The notes under the pieces are model-generated. The model was not told where the DNA came from. It ran no database searches and was given only the letters and a program-made list of their open reading frames with translations. A stretch of DNA of 64,000 bases from Flavobacterium psychroterrae (lineage in GTDB: Bacteria; Bacteroidota; Bacteroidia; Flavobacteriales; Flavobacteriaceae), in NCBI RefSeq assembly GCF_018380615.1, contig NZ_JAGYVZ010000002.1, forward strand, positions 372,001-436,000, written 5' to 3'. A program made the position numbers and the translations under genes. Below, piece by piece: positions 1 to 10,718 of this stretch; positions within the stretch are counted from its first letter, which is position 1; the number at the start of each line of letters is the position of its first letter.

Positions 1-3000
1 AGTCTTACTTTTGATTTCGATCAGCGAATCAGTATGAGTTTAATGGGTAAAGTGGGAACCAGATTAGAGGTTAATGCCAACTATGATACCCAATCTACAT
101 TTGCATTCCAGAATTTATTTAAGCTGGCATATACTCCTTCAGAAGATGATATCGTTCAAAAAGTTGAAGTCGGTAATGTTAGTATGCCATTAAACAGTAC
201 CCTTATTCGTGGTGCTCAAAGTTTGTTTGGGGTCAAGACGCAATTGCAATTTGGTAAGACAACCGTAACCGGAGTTTTCTCAGAACAGAAGTCACAAACA
301 AAGAGTATAGTTGCAGAAGGTGGAGGAACAGTTCAAAACTTTGATTTATATGCTTTGGACTATGATAATGACCGACACTTTTTTTTATCTCAATATTTTA
401 GAAACAAATACGATGCTTCGCTAAAAAATTATCCATTTATTGATAGCCGTGTTCAAATTACAAGATTAGAAGTTTGGGTAACCAATAAGCAAAATCGTGT
501 AAGTACAAGTAATAACAATTTACGTAATATTATTGCGCTTCAGGATTTAGGTGAGGGTCAAATTACAGGTGTTCCTGACAATCAGGTTGTCGTTATAAGC
601 TCTACAGCAGGATTTTTTAATAATGGTATTGATACACCTACAGATAACAACAATAACAAATACGATCCGTCAACAATAGGTCAGGCAGGTTCTTATTTAA
701 ATTCGAATATTAGAGAAATTGTAACAGCAAAATCTGGATTCAATAATGCAAACACCAGCGAAGGAACAGATTACTCTGTACTTGAAAACGCCAGAAAATT
801 AACTACCAACGAATATACTTTTAATGCACAGTTAGGATACTTTTCATTGCAGCAGCGTTTGGCAAATGATGAGGTTCTGGCAGTAGCGTTTGAATATACT
901 GTTGGAGGTAAAGTGTATCAGGTAGGAGAATTTGGTAGCGATGGAGTTGACGCAACTGTAGTTACAGGAAACAATAATGCAAATCAGGCTATTATTACAC
1001 AAAGTTTAGTATTGAAAATGCTGAAAAGCAATTTGACAAATGTTCAAAATCCAGTTTGGAATCTGATGATGAAAAACGTTTATCAAATTCCTCAGGCATA
1101 TCAAATCAAACAAGATGATTTTAGATTAAATATACTTTATACAGATCCTTCGCCAATAAATTATATATCACCTGTTCAGGGAACTACTTTTCCTGCAAAT
1201 GCAACTGCGGATAATAAAGTAGATCAAACGCCACTATTGAATGTATTTAACCTTGACCGATTAAATTATAACAATGATCCGCAAACTGGCGGAGATGGTT
1301 TCTTTGATTATATTCCGGGAGTTACTGTAGATGTTCAAAACGGGCGAATTATTTTTACCACTAAAGAACCTTTTGGGGAACTTTTATTTAGAAAATTACA
1401 AAATACAGGATCAGGCGAAAACTATGATGATCCAAATTCATACAATGCGAATCAACAAAAATATGTGTTTAGAAATATGTATCGCAACACACAATCCGGA
1501 GCGTTGCAGGACAGTGATAAAAACAAATTTTTATTAAGAGGAAAATATAAATCATCCGGAAGTAACGGTATTCCAATTGGTGCTTTCAACGTTCCGCAAG
1601 GTTCTGTTGTTGTTATGGCAGCCGGAAGAAAGTTAGTTGAAGGAATTGATTATAGTGTCGATTATCAATTAGGTCGAGTTCAGATTTTAGATCCTTCACT
1701 TCAGGCTTCAAATACACCAATTGAAGTTTCGTTAGAAAACAATTCAATTTTCGGACAACAAACCCGAAGATTTATGGGATTCAATGTTGAACATAAAATT
1801 TCAGACAATTTTGTAATTGGTGGAACTTTCTTAAAAATGACAGAGAAACCATTTACTCAAAAATCGAGTTACGGTCAGGAATCTGTAAACAATACTATTT
1901 TTGGATTTAATGGAAATTACTCAACCGAAGTTCCGTTTTTTACAAGATTAGTAAATAAATTACCAAATATTGATACAGATGTTCCTTCGAATCTTTCAGT
2001 ACGTGGAGAAGTTGCATTCTTAAGACCTGATGCGCCAAAAGCAAGTGATTTTGAAGGAGAAGCAACTATTTATGTTGATGATTTTGAAGGTTCGCAATCT
2101 ACAATCGATATGCGATCAGCTTATGCCTGGAGTTTAGCTTCTACACCATTTGTAAATTCAATAAATGACAATAGTTTTAATGCCAATTCAAATACATTAG
2201 AATATGGTTTTAAACGTGCAAAATTAGCATGGTACACAATTGATCCTGTTTTTTATTCCTCAAAACCATCCGGAATTTCAAATGATGATTTGTCATTAAA
2301 CACAACAAGACGTATTTATAGTAAAGAACTTTATCCAAATACAGATATTGCTCAAGGACAAATTCAGGTTATTAATACATTAGATTTAAGCTATTATCCA
2401 TCAGACAGAGGACCATATAATAACAATCCTAATTTTAGTACAATTCCCGCAAACACTAATTACGGTGGAATTATGCGTGCTTTAAATTCAACAAATTTTG
2501 AGCAGGGAAATGTGGAGTATATTCAGTTTTGGGTTATGGACCCCTATGTTGGAAATGCAGAAGCGCCAACTAGTAATACGGGAAAAATATATTTTAACTT
2601 AGGTGAAATTTCTGAAGACGTACTAAAAGACGGAAGAAAACAATATGAAAACGGATTAGGACCAGGTCAGATTATGGTAAATCCGCAACCACTTTGGGGA
2701 GATGTTCCGGCATCGCAATCGTTAATTTATGCCTTTGATACAAATGCAGAAAATCGTGCGAATCAGGATGTAGGTTTAGATGGTTTGCCAAACTCAAGAG
2801 AAGGTTCTGTTTATACTAATTATGCAGGAGAAGCAGATCCTGCTGCAGATGACTACAAGTATTATTTAAATACTGAAGGAGGAGTTCTGGAACGCTATAA
2901 AAATTATAATGGAGTTGAAGGAAACTCTGCTGTCAGTATTGATGATCCTAATCGCGGATCAACAACTTTGCCGGATGTTGAGGACATCAATCGTGACAAT

Positions 3001-6000
3001 ACAATGAACACAATTAATGCTTATTATGAATATAGTATTGATGTAAAACCTGGAATGCAGGTGGGACAAAATTTTATTACAGATATTCGTGAGGTAACTA
3101 ATGTCGATTTGCCAAACGGATCAACTACAACAGCAAGATGGATTCAGTTTAAAATTCCGGTTTCTCAGCCACAAAATACAATTGGTAACATTACAGATTT
3201 TAGATCTATCCGATTCATGCGTATGTTTATGACTGGTTTTAGTAATCAGATGACAGTTCGTTTTGGAGCATTAGATTTAGTAAGAGGAGAATGGAGAAGA
3301 TATACGGGAACACTTGATGCAAATGATCAGACTCCGGATGATGATGGAACTGAGTTTGACGTTGCAGCAGTTAATATTCAGGAAAACGGAACAAAATGTC
3401 CAGTGAATTATGTAGTGCCTCCCGGAGTTCAAAGAGAGCAATTGTACAATAACAATACAATCATTAATCAAAACGAACAAGCATTAGCATTGCGAGTTGG
3501 CGGAGCTGGTTTACAATATCAGGATTCAAGAGCCGTATTTAAAAACGTAAGTGTTGATATGCGTCAGTATAAAAAACTTAAAATGTTTTTACACGCTGAA
3601 TCTTTGCCTAATGAAAGCACATTGTTAGATGACGAAATGATAGGTTTTATTCGTTTTGGAAATGACTTTACACAAAACTTTTATCAAGTTGAAATTCCGT
3701 TAAAAGTAACCCGAACAGGAGGAACTTGTACTCTAAGTTCAGAAGAGGTTTGGCTGGAAGATAATAATATTGATCTGGCGCTTGAGTTATTGACAAGAAT
3801 GAAAATTAAAGCCATGCCGCTTGATATTAATTCTAATAAAAGAGATGTCAATGGAGTTTATTACCCCGATGATGATATAGGCATCGAAGGAAGTCCCGAA
3901 TTACGAGATGGTGACAGTAAATTAAGATTAGGGATAAAAGGAAATCCTAACTTTGGTTTAGTTCGAAATTTAATGGTTGGTTTAAAAAGCAGGGCAGATC
4001 ATAAAGACATAAAAGGAGAAGTTTGGTTCAATGAGCTTCGTCTGGCAGACATGGAGAATAAAGGCGGTATGGCGGCAATATTAAATATTGATACCAATAT
4101 GGCTGATTTTGCTACCATTTCGGCAACCGGTAAAAAGAGTACAATAGGTTTTGGCTCTTTAGAACAAGGAGCAAACGAAAGAGATCGTGAAGATATTCAG
4201 CAATACAACATTGTAACAAATCTTAATTTAGGTAAATTATTACCTCCAAAATGGGGAATCAATCTGCCTTTCAATTATGCTATTGGAGAAGAAATTATTA
4301 CACCTGAATATGATCCTTTTAATCAGGATATAAAATTGGATCAGTTAATAAGAGAAACTACAGATCCGGCAGAAAAACAAAATATCAGAACCCGTGCTAT
4401 TGATTATACAAAGCGAAGAAGCATTAATTTTATTGGAGTAAGAAAAGATAGGGCGCCAGAGCAAAAGCCACACATTTATGATGTTGAGAATTTAACATTA
4501 TCTCAATCTTATAATGAAGTAGAGCGTCATGATTATGAAGTTGCAGATTATGTAGATGAGCAATCCAATACAGCAGTAAATTATGCGTACACTTTTCAGC
4601 CAAAAGAAGTTGTTCCTTTCAAGCAAAACAAATTCATGAAAAAAAGTGAATATTGGAAACTGTTAAGTGATTTCAATTTTAATTACTTACCGTCTAATAT
4701 CTCTTTTAATACAAATATTATACGACAAAGTAATCGTCAGCAATATAGAGAAGTAGAGGTTCAGGGAATTGGACTTGATCCTTTGTACAGACGTAATTTT
4801 GCCTTTAACTATCAATATGGTTTTGGTTATAATTTGACAAAATCGTTGAAATTAAATTATACAGCAGCATCAAATAATATTGTTAGAAACTTCCTGAATG
4901 ATGATAATACGCCAAAACAGGATTTTAATATCTGGGATGATTATTTAGACATAGGAACACCAAATCAACACGTACAGCAATTAGTGTTGAATTATGATAT
5001 TCCGATAAATAAAATACCGGTTTTTAGTTTTGTAAAAGCTTCATATTCTTATACAGCAGATTATAACTGGCAGCGTTCGTCAACTGCATTTTCTGAATAT
5101 ATTGATCCGGATGGAAACCAATTTGATTTAGGGAATACAATTCAGAACGCGAATTCTAATACATTGACAACGACTTTTACTATGAACACGTTGTACAAAT
5201 ATTTAGGATTAACGCCAGGATCAAAAACGGCGGCAAAACCTAAACCAACGGCGCCACCAAAACCAGGAGAAAAAATTGTTAATACAGCAAAACCGATAAC
5301 AAGCAGTAGTCCGTTTTATGATGGCATGATAGGTATTTTAACCAGTGTAAAAAACATTCAGGTTAATTATACTAAAAACAGCGGAACAGTATTGCCGGGA
5401 TATACACCAAGTGTAGGTTTCTTAGGATCGTCAAGACCAAGTTTAGGATTCGTTTTTGGAAGTCAGGATGATGTTCGTTATGAAGCAGCAAAAAGAGGCT
5501 GGTTAACCGATTATCAGGACTTCAACCAGAATTTTACTCAGGTAACAAATAAGCTTTTGAAAATTACAGCAAATATTGATTTATTACCTGATTTAAAAGT
5601 CGACTTGTCTATGGATCGTGCTTATTCTGAAAATTCTTCAGAGCAGTATAGTGTTGTAGATGGACAATATACGCCTTTGTCACCGTACACTTATGGAATG
5701 TTCTCGATCTCAACCGTATTGATAAAAACAGCTTTCTCTACAAGTAGTGAAACTGAATCGGCTGCATTTGATGATTTTAGAACTAACCGTTTAGTAATTG
5801 CAGATCGTCTGGCAGCAGATCGTTATGGTGCAGGAGCGGCAATTCCGAGGTATGGAGATGCAAACAATCCAATTCCGGCAGAAACAGACCCTAGTTATAA
5901 AATATATATTGCCAATCAGGGGTATCCAATAGGATTTACAAAAAGTAATCAGGCAGTTTTATTGCCGGCATTTTTAGCCGCTTATTCAGGAAGTGATGCT

Positions 6001-6720
6001 TCAGGAAGTTCAACAGATATTTTTAAAAGCTTTCCTATTCCTAACTGGAGTATAAAATACAACGGATTGATGCGTTATAAATATTTCAAAGATAAATTCA
6101 AGCGTTTTTCATTACAGCACAATTACAGAGCATCGTATACTATAAATCAGTTTAGATCTAATTTTGATTATTTAGAAACACCAAATGGGCAAGATGTCAA
6201 CACCAATTTCTATAACAAAACAATCATGTCAAATGTCAATTTGGTAGAACAGTTTAGTCCGCTAATGCGAGTAGATTTTGAGTTGAAAAGTTCATTAAGA
6301 ATTCTTACCGAAATCAAAAAAGACAGAGCGTTATCAATGAGTTTTGATAATAATTTATTGACCGAAGTAAAAGGTATGGAATATATAGTGGGAATGGGAT
6401 ATCGTTTTAAAGATGTTATTTTCTCATCACGATTAGCAGATAGTCCAACGGGAATTATAAAAAGTGATATCAATATTAAAGCCGATTTTTCTCTTAGAAA
6501 AAATGAAACGTTAGTACGTTATCTAGATTACGATAATAATCAATTAGCGGCAGGGCAAGATATATGGTCATTAAAATTAACTGCTGATTATTCGTTTAGT
6601 AAAAACCTTACGGCAATATTCTATTACGATCATTCGTTCTCAAAAGCGGTAATTTCGACCTCTTTTCCTTTAACGAACATCAGATCAGGATTTACGCTTC
6701 GCTATAATTTCGGAAATTAA
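1..6720 (+). CDS. sprA: SprA, type IX secretion translocon / gliding protein (5' truncated by window)
   Basis: SprA forms the very large outer-membrane barrel through which type IX secretion substrates leave the cell, and it is needed for gliding in Flavobacterium. The frame is open from base 1 and encodes 2239 residues. The family is about 2300-2400 residues long, so only the signal peptide and N-terminus are missing. The visible sequence alternates aromatic and polar residues as in a beta-barrel and ends in a terminal aromatic strand (RSGFTLRYNFGN). A proline/lysine-rich linker near residues 1740-1760 interrupts the barrel. The next genes (gcvH, vanZ, deoC, remB) match the F. johnsoniae order as I remember it, which supports the call. 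Confidence 0.96.
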   Translation, partial: SLTFDFDQRISMSLMGKVGTRLEVNANYDTQSTFAFQNLFKLAYTPSEDDIVQKVEVGNVSMPLNSTLIRGAQSLFGVKTQLQFGKTTVTGVFSEQKSQTKSIVAEGGGTVQNFDLYALDYDNDRHFFLSQYFRNKYDASLKNYPFIDSRVQITRLEVWVTNKQNRVSTSNNNLRNIIALQDLGEGQITGVPDNQVVVISSTAGFFNNGIDTPTDNNNNKYDPSTIGQAGSYLNSNIREIVTAKSGFNNANTSEGTDYSVLENARKLTTNEYTFNAQLGYFSLQQRLANDEVLAVAFEYTVGGKVYQVGEFGSDGVDATVVTGNNNANQAIITQSLVLKMLKSNLTNVQNPVWNLMMKNVYQIPQAYQIKQDDFRLNILYTDPSPINYISPVQGTTFPANATADNKVDQTPLLNVFNLDRLNYNNDPQTGGDGFFDYIPGVTVDVQNGRIIFTTKEPFGELLFRKLQNTGSGENYDDPNSYNANQQKYVFRNMYRNTQSGALQDSDKNKFLLRGKYKSSGSNGIPIGAFNVPQGSVVVMAAGRKLVEGIDYSVDYQLGRVQILDPSLQASNTPIEVSLENNSIFGQQTRRFMGFNVEHKISDNFVIGGTFLKMTEKPFTQKSSYGQESVNNTIFGFNGNYSTEVPFFTRLVNKLPNIDTDVPSNLSVRGEVAFLRPDAPKASDFEGEATIYVDDFEGSQSTIDMRSAYAWSLASTPFVNSINDNSFNANSNTLEYGFKRAKLAWYTIDPVFYSSKPSGISNDDLSLNTTRRIYSKELYPNTDIAQGQIQVINTLDLSYYPSDRGPYNNNPNFSTIPANTNYGGIMRALNSTNFEQGNVEYIQFWVMDPYVGNAEAPTSNTGKIYFNLGEISEDVLKDGRKQYENGLGPGQIMVNPQPLWGDVPASQSLIYAFDTNAENRANQDVGLDGLPNSREGSVYTNYAGEADPAADDYKYYLNTEGGVLERYKNYNGVEGNSAVSIDDPNRGSTTLPDVEDINRDNTMNTINAYYEYSIDVKPGMQVGQNFITDIREVTNVDLPNGSTTTARWIQFKIPVSQPQNTIGNITDFRSIRFMRMFMTGFSNQMTVRFGALDLVRGEWRRYTGTLDANDQTPDDDGTEFDVAAVNIQENGTKCPVNYVVPPGVQREQLYNNNTIINQNEQALALRVGGAGLQYQDSRAVFKNVSVDMRQYKKLKMFLHAESLPNESTLLDDEMIGFIRFGNDFTQNFYQVEIPLKVTRTGGTCTLSSEEVWLEDNNIDLALELLTRMKIKAMPLDINSNKRDVNGVYYPDDDIGIEGSPELRDGDSKLRLGIKGNPNFGLVRNLMVGLKSRADHKDIKGEVWFNELRLADMENKGGMAAILNIDTNMADFATISATGKKSTIGFGSLEQGANERDREDIQQYNIVTNLNLGKLLPPKWGINLPFNYAIGEEIITPEYDPFNQDIKLDQLIRETTDPAEKQNIRTRAIDYTKRRSINFIGVRKDRAPEQKPHIYDVENLTLSQSYNEVERHDYEVADYVDEQSNTAVNYAYTFQPKEVVPFKQNKFMKKSEYWKLLSDFNFNYLPSNISFNTNIIRQSNRQQYREVEVQGIGLDPLYRRNFAFNYQYGFGYNLTKSLKLNYTAASNNIVRNFLNDDNTPKQDFNIWDDYLDIGTPNQHVQQLVLNYDIPINKIPVFSFVKASYSYTADYNWQRSSTAFSEYIDPDGNQFDLGNTIQNANSNTLTTTFTMNTLYKYLGLTPGSKTAAKPKPTAPPKPGEKIVNTAKPITSSSPFYDGMIGILTSVKNIQVNYTKNSGTVLPGYTPSVGFLGSSRPSLGFVFGSQDDVRYEAAKRGWLTDYQDFNQNFTQVTNKLLKITANIDLLPDLKVDLSMDRAYSENSSEQYSVVDGQYTPLSPYTYGMFSISTVLIKTAFSTSSETESAAFDDFRTNRLVIADRLAADRYGAGAAIPRYGDANNPIPAETDPSYKIYIANQGYPIGFTKSNQAVLLPAFLAAYSGSDASGSSTDIFKSFPIPNWSIKYNGLMRYKYFKDKFKRFSLQHNYRASYTINQFRSNFDYLETPNGQDVNTNFYNKTIMSNVNLVEQFSPLMRVDFELKSSLRILTEIKKDRALSMSFDNNLLTEVKGMEYIVGMGYRFKDVIFSSRLADSPTGIIKSDINIKADFSLRKNETLVRYLDYDNNQLAAGQDIWSLKLTADYSFSKNLTAIFYYDHSFSKAVISTSFPLTNIRSGFTLRYNFGN

Positions 6721-6759
6721 TTTTCTTGGATTCTAAACAAGATTTCATTAGAAGATTAT

Positions 6760-6767
6760 TACATTTG
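6760..6767 (+). promoter_or_regulatory. -7 promoter box for gcvH
   Basis: TACATTTG matches the Bacteroidota -7 consensus TAnnTTTG and lies 41 bases before the gcvH start, after the end of sprA. No convincing -33 TTG is visible. Confidence 0.55.
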
Positions 6768-6807
6768 TGGCTTAATTATTAAATTATCAATTTTCAAACA
6801 TAGTATT

Positions 6808-7188
6808 ATGAGCATACCAGCAAATTTAAAGTACACAAAAGATCACGAATGGGTTAGCATCGAAGGAGATGTTGCAACTGTAGGAATTACTCATTTTGCA
6901 CAAAAAGAGTTAGGGGATATCGTGTATGTTGAAGTAGAAACTTTAGATCAGACACTTGATAAAGATGAGGTTTTTGGAACGGTTGAAGCTGTTAAAACAG
7001 TATCTGATTTGTTTTTGCCTTTAACAGGAGAAATAATTGCTTTTAATGAAAGTTTGGAAAGCGCACCGGAAACAGTTAATTCTGATCCTTACGGAGCTGG
7101 ATGGATGATTAAAATAAAAATTTCAGATGCATCAGAAATAGATTCATTGTTATCTGACGAAGCTTACAAAGAACTTATCGGTGCCTAA
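6808..7188 (+). CDS. gcvH: Glycine cleavage system H protein
   Basis: This 126-residue lipoyl carrier shuttles the aminomethyl group between the P, T and L proteins of the glycine cleavage system in the cytoplasm. The lipoylation site is Lys63 in [11 protein letters not shown], and the [10 protein letters not shown]-terminal motif is typical. Length equals the family norm. It has its own promoter box after sprA, and the next gene starts inside its last codons. The P and T genes are not nearby, which is usual in flavobacteria. Confidence 0.97.
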   Translation: MSIPANLKYTKDHEWVSIEGDVATVGITHFAQKELGDIVYVEVETLDQTLDKDEVFGTVEAVKTVSDLFLPLTGEIIAFNESLESAPETVNSDPYGAGWMIKIKISDASEIDSLLSDEAYKELIGA

Positions 7189-7564
7189 ACAATTCCTGCT
7201 GCTTTGGGCAATGATATGCTCGGGTATTATTACTTATTTTTGTTTGACGGATTCAAGTAACATTCCCGCTGTAAATTTTCCAAGTATAGATAAAATTGTA
7301 CATTTTTGTTTTCATTTCGGATTTACAATTTCATGGATTTTGTTCTTCAAAAAAGAACTAAAGGGGAAAGCGCCTGATGATTATAAAGCCTATTTGATTT
7401 CGTTTATATTTTCTGTTTTTTTTGGAATTACAATCGAAATTTTACAAAGTGTTTTTACAACCACAAGGGCTGCTGATGTGACGGATGTTTTAGCAAATGC
7501 ACTTGGAGCTACTATTGGAGTTTTTACGGCAATAGTTTTTAAAAAGCAAATCGATAAAATATAA
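7181..7564 (+). CDS. VanZ-like family membrane protein
   Basis: A 127-residue inner-membrane protein with about four hydrophobic segments and the VanZ-like pattern ([40 protein letters not shown]). The family function is poorly defined. The GTG start overlaps the end of gcvH by 8 bases, implying translational coupling. An in-frame ATG 30 bases downstream (7211) is the alternative. A strong terminator follows. Confidence 0.85.
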   Translation: MPKQFLLLWAMICSGIITYFCLTDSSNIPAVNFPSIDKIVHFCFHFGFTISWILFFKKELKGKAPDDYKAYLISFIFSVFFGITIEILQSVFTTTRAADVTDVLANALGATIGVFTAIVFKKQIDKI

Positions 7565-7574
7565 AAATATAAAG

Positions 7575-7596
7575 ACCCACTTCGGTGGGTTTTTTA
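7575..7596 (+). terminator. Intrinsic terminator after gcvH-vanZ
   Basis: ACCCAC-TTCG-GTGGGT forms a 6-bp stem closed by a stable UUCG tetraloop and is followed directly by six T residues. Confidence 0.85.
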
Positions 7597-7647
7597 TTGC
7601 CAAAAAATCAAGCTTTAAAAAGTGTATTTTTTTCTGAATATAAAATG

Positions 7648-7655
7648 TATTTTTG
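7648..7655 (+). promoter_or_regulatory. -7 promoter box for deoC-remB
   Basis: TATTTTTG matches TAnnTTTG and lies 18 bases before the deoC ATG. It shows that an upstream in-frame TTG at 7653, which is part of the box, is not the start. Confidence 0.6.
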
Positions 7656-7673
7656 TCGCAATTCTATACAATC

Positions 7674-8417
7674 ATGAATGTTAAGCAATATTTAGATTCC
7701 ACTTACTTGAAAACTGCCTCGCAAGCCAAACTTTCGGAAGCAGAAAATAATATTGTGGTAAAAAGCGCCATTGAAGAAGCTATTCTGGAAAGCTTCAAGC
7801 TAATTATGATTCGGCCGGAACATGTTTCTTTAGCTAAAGAAATGATTGTAAAAGCTAATTCAGCTTTGCTTATTGGTACTGTTATCGATTTTCCCGAAGG
7901 TAAGGCAAGTTTAGAAACAAAGATTAAAGAAGCCAATAAAGCAATTGAAGACGGAGCAGATGATCTGGATTTTGTTTGTAATTATGAAGCTTTTAAAAAT
8001 GGAGATCTTGCTTTAGTAAAACAGGAAATTTTCATAGGAACACAAATTGGTCTTGCAAACAATAAAACAGTAAAATGGATTATTGAAGTTGCGGCTTTAA
8101 GTGATAAGGAAATTATTCAGCTTTCGGCATTGATCAAAAATGTTGTAATCTCAAATTTTAAGGAAGAAGAATATACTTCTGTTTTTGTAAAATCATCAAC
8201 CGGTTTTTATGAAACCCAAAACGATATGCCAAACGGAGCAACTGTTCCTACTATTATAATGATGTTAGAAAACGCATCGCCTTTGTCAGTAAAAGCTGCC
8301 GGAGGAGTTAGATCATATGAAGATGCTGTAGAAATGATTCGTTTAGGCGTTAAGCGCATCGGAACTTCAGTTGCAAAAGCAATTGCAAACGGAGAAAATA
8401 CCACAAATCAATATTAA
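7674..8417 (+). CDS. deoC: Deoxyribose-phosphate aldolase
   Basis: Cytoplasmic class I aldolase that cleaves 2-deoxyribose 5-phosphate to acetaldehyde and glyceraldehyde 3-phosphate in deoxynucleoside breakdown. The Schiff-base lysine is Lys173 in VFVKSSTGF and the second catalytic lysine is Lys207 in VKAAGGVR. The frame extends to 7653, but that codon lies in the promoter box, so the ATG at 7674 (247 residues) is chosen. It abuts remB with no gap, so the two are probably co-transcribed, although no functional link is evident. Confidence 0.95.
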   Translation: MNVKQYLDSTYLKTASQAKLSEAENNIVVKSAIEEAILESFKLIMIRPEHVSLAKEMIVKANSALLIGTVIDFPEGKASLETKIKEANKAIEDGADDLDFVCNYEAFKNGDLALVKQEIFIGTQIGLANNKTVKWIIEVAALSDKEIIQLSALIKNVVISNFKEEEYTSVFVKSSTGFYETQNDMPNGATVPTIIMMLENASPLSVKAAGGVRSYEDAVEMIRLGVKRIGTSVAKAIANGENTTNQY

Positions 8418-10559
8418 ATGAAAACCAAAATTTACATGAATAAGATTTTTCTATCTTTTATTCTGACACTTTCCGCCGTATTTGCTTTTTCGCAAGAAAA
8501 TAATAAGTCATCGATTAAACCTGCTTTTACATCAGAGCAATTTCCTGTTTTTCCAAATTGTGAAAATTTGCAAGCTAAAAAACTCGAAGATTGTTTTTAT
8601 AAAGAAGTGCAGGATTTCGTGTTTGGTAATTTTGAGATTCCGCAAAATTTAAAACAGACAAATTATAAAGGCGAAGTAAAAGTGCTTTTTGAAGTCGATG
8701 CAAACGGAGAGTTTAAAGTTATTTATGTAAATGCTGTAAACGATGAATTGGCTGAAGAAGCAAAACGTGTTTTCGGAAAATTTCCTAAAATAAAACCATC
8801 TACTTATAATGGTAAACCAACGTATTCAAAATATACTATTTCAATAGGTGTACCTTTAAAAAGTGCTGATCAAATTGCATCCGAAAATTTGGCTGCAGCC
8901 GAAATTTTAAAACCGGCTCAAAAACCAATGACAGAATTAGATAGTATTATTTATAAAAAATACAACAATCCTGAATTCGAAAGTCATTTAAACATTCCTT
9001 TTTCCCATAGTTATTATGCACAGTTTGATGGCGCAATGAATCAGGTAGGAAGTAATAATCATACAGCTTCAAAGCCATATACTTATGCTGAGGTTTCAAA
9101 ATATTATAATTTAAATGCCGTAAATCAATCGCTGAAAAAAGATGTTTCGACCTGGTTGGGAAGAAAGTTTTGGAATGAAAATCTGGTTCAGATTCAGGGA
9201 GAAGATTATTGGCTGGCATTAAATCCTATTCTTGATTTACAAATGGGGAAAGCTTCAGATCTGGACGCTTCATACACTTATGTAAATACGCGTGCTTTGA
9301 ATTTTAGAGGAGGTTTAGGAAAACAAATCAATTTTACAACTACGGTTTTTGAAAGTCAGGGAAGATTTGCAGGTTATTATAATGATTATGCCGAAACATT
9401 AAAACCTTCAGGTGGTAATCCGGCGATTATTCCGGGTATGGGAATTGCAAAAAGATTTAAAACAGATGCATACGATTTTCCTTTGGCGGAAGCTAATATT
9501 ACTTATGCGCCAAGTAAGATTTTTGACTTTCAGTTAGGTTATGGAAGAAATTTTATTGGAGATGGATATCGTTCTTTGCTTGAAAGTGATGGCGCAAGTC
9601 CTTATCCTTATTTTAAAATTAATACGACTTTCTGGAAAATAAAATATACAAACACTTATATGTGGCTTAAGGATGTTCGTCCTGATGTTACTTTAGAGAA
9701 AACGTATGCTACAAAATTCATGGCAAACCATTATTTAAGTTGGAATGTTTCGAACAAATTGAATTTAGGATTTTTTGAATCAGTAGTTTGGACAGATACC
9801 AATAATAGAGGTTTTGATATTAATTTCGTCAATCCTATTATTTTTTATCGTTCCGTTGAGTTTTCATCTTCTTCCCGAAGCGGAAATGCACTTTTAGGAA
9901 TGTCGTCTAAATACAAATGGAGCAACAATGTAAATTTATATGCTCAGTTTTTACTCGATGAGTTTTCTATAAGTGATATGGGAGCCGGTGAGAATAGCTG
10001 GAAAAATAAATTTGGATATCAACTTGGAGCAAAATATTTTAATGCTTTTAAAATTAAAGATTTATTGTTGCAGGTAGAGTACAATCATGTGCGTCCGTAT
10101 GTGTATTCACATAGTGCCATTATTACCAATTACGGACATAATAATCAAAGTCTTGGCCATCAATGGGGTGGAAATTTTGAAGAATTGGTTGCGATTGGAC
10201 GTTATCATAAAGGCCGTTATTATGCTGATGCCAAATTTACAATTGGTAAACGAGGTTTAGATTTTGATACTCCTGAAGATAGTTACAATTACGGAGGAAA
10301 TATTTATAAAAGCTACGACGTAGATCGTCCGTATGATACAGGTGTAAAAGTGGGACAGGGAAATAAAACCAATATTTTTATTGCCGATATTCAGGGAGGT
10401 TACTTGATCAACCCAATGACAAATTTGAAATTTTTCGGAAGTTTTCTTTACAGAAATTTTGACCCAACACAAGAAACGGCGACAACTTTTAAGCAAAGTA
10501 CAACCTGGTTCACTATCGGATTGCGTTCCGATATTTTTAATTGGTATTTTGATTACTAG
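8418..10559 (+). CDS. remB: Gliding motility protein RemB: TonB_C-like domain plus outer-membrane barrel
   Basis: The 713-residue protein starts with a signal peptide (cleavage near AFAFSQ). A TonB C-terminal-like domain follows at about residues 45-150 (GEVKVLFEVDANGEFKVIYV), and the remaining ~550 residues are barrel-like and rich in Tyr/Trp/Phe. The last strand ends in FDY. The position after sprA-gcvH-vanZ-deoC matches remB of F. johnsoniae, where mutants glide poorly. The ATG at 8418 follows the deoC stop directly; a second ATG at 8436 is also possible. Biochemical role unknown. The Wzi/capsule-assembly barrel family is an alternative label for the C-terminal part. Confidence 0.85.
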   Translation: MKTKIYMNKIFLSFILTLSAVFAFSQENNKSSIKPAFTSEQFPVFPNCENLQAKKLEDCFYKEVQDFVFGNFEIPQNLKQTNYKGEVKVLFEVDANGEFKVIYVNAVNDELAEEAKRVFGKFPKIKPSTYNGKPTYSKYTISIGVPLKSADQIASENLAAAEILKPAQKPMTELDSIIYKKYNNPEFESHLNIPFSHSYYAQFDGAMNQVGSNNHTASKPYTYAEVSKYYNLNAVNQSLKKDVSTWLGRKFWNENLVQIQGEDYWLALNPILDLQMGKASDLDASYTYVNTRALNFRGGLGKQINFTTTVFESQGRFAGYYNDYAETLKPSGGNPAIIPGMGIAKRFKTDAYDFPLAEANITYAPSKIFDFQLGYGRNFIGDGYRSLLESDGASPYPYFKINTTFWKIKYTNTYMWLKDVRPDVTLEKTYATKFMANHYLSWNVSNKLNLGFFESVVWTDTNNRGFDINFVNPIIFYRSVEFSSSSRSGNALLGMSSKYKWSNNVNLYAQFLLDEFSISDMGAGENSWKNKFGYQLGAKYFNAFKIKDLLLQVEYNHVRPYVYSHSAIITNYGHNNQSLGHQWGGNFEELVAIGRYHKGRYYADAKFTIGKRGLDFDTPEDSYNYGGNIYKSYDVDRPYDTGVKVGQGNKTNIFIADIQGGYLINPMTNLKFFGSFLYRNFDPTQETATTFKQSTTWFTIGLRSDIFNWYFDY

Positions 10560-10675
10560 GATTTTTAATAAGATTTTTCGAAATAATAGTGTTAAAGATG
10601 GGCAAGTCCTTATTTTATAAAGGTTTTATTGAAAAAAATCTAATTTTATAGGTCAGTATTCTACAATCTAATTTG

Positions 10676-10683
10676 TACATTTG
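10676..10683 (+). promoter_or_regulatory. -7 promoter box for cyoE
   Basis: TACATTTG is a full TAnnTTTG match, 36 bases before the TTG start of cyoE. Confidence 0.55.
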
Positions 10684-10718
10684 CACCACTCAAAAAAAAC
10701 ATACAAATAATTACCGTA

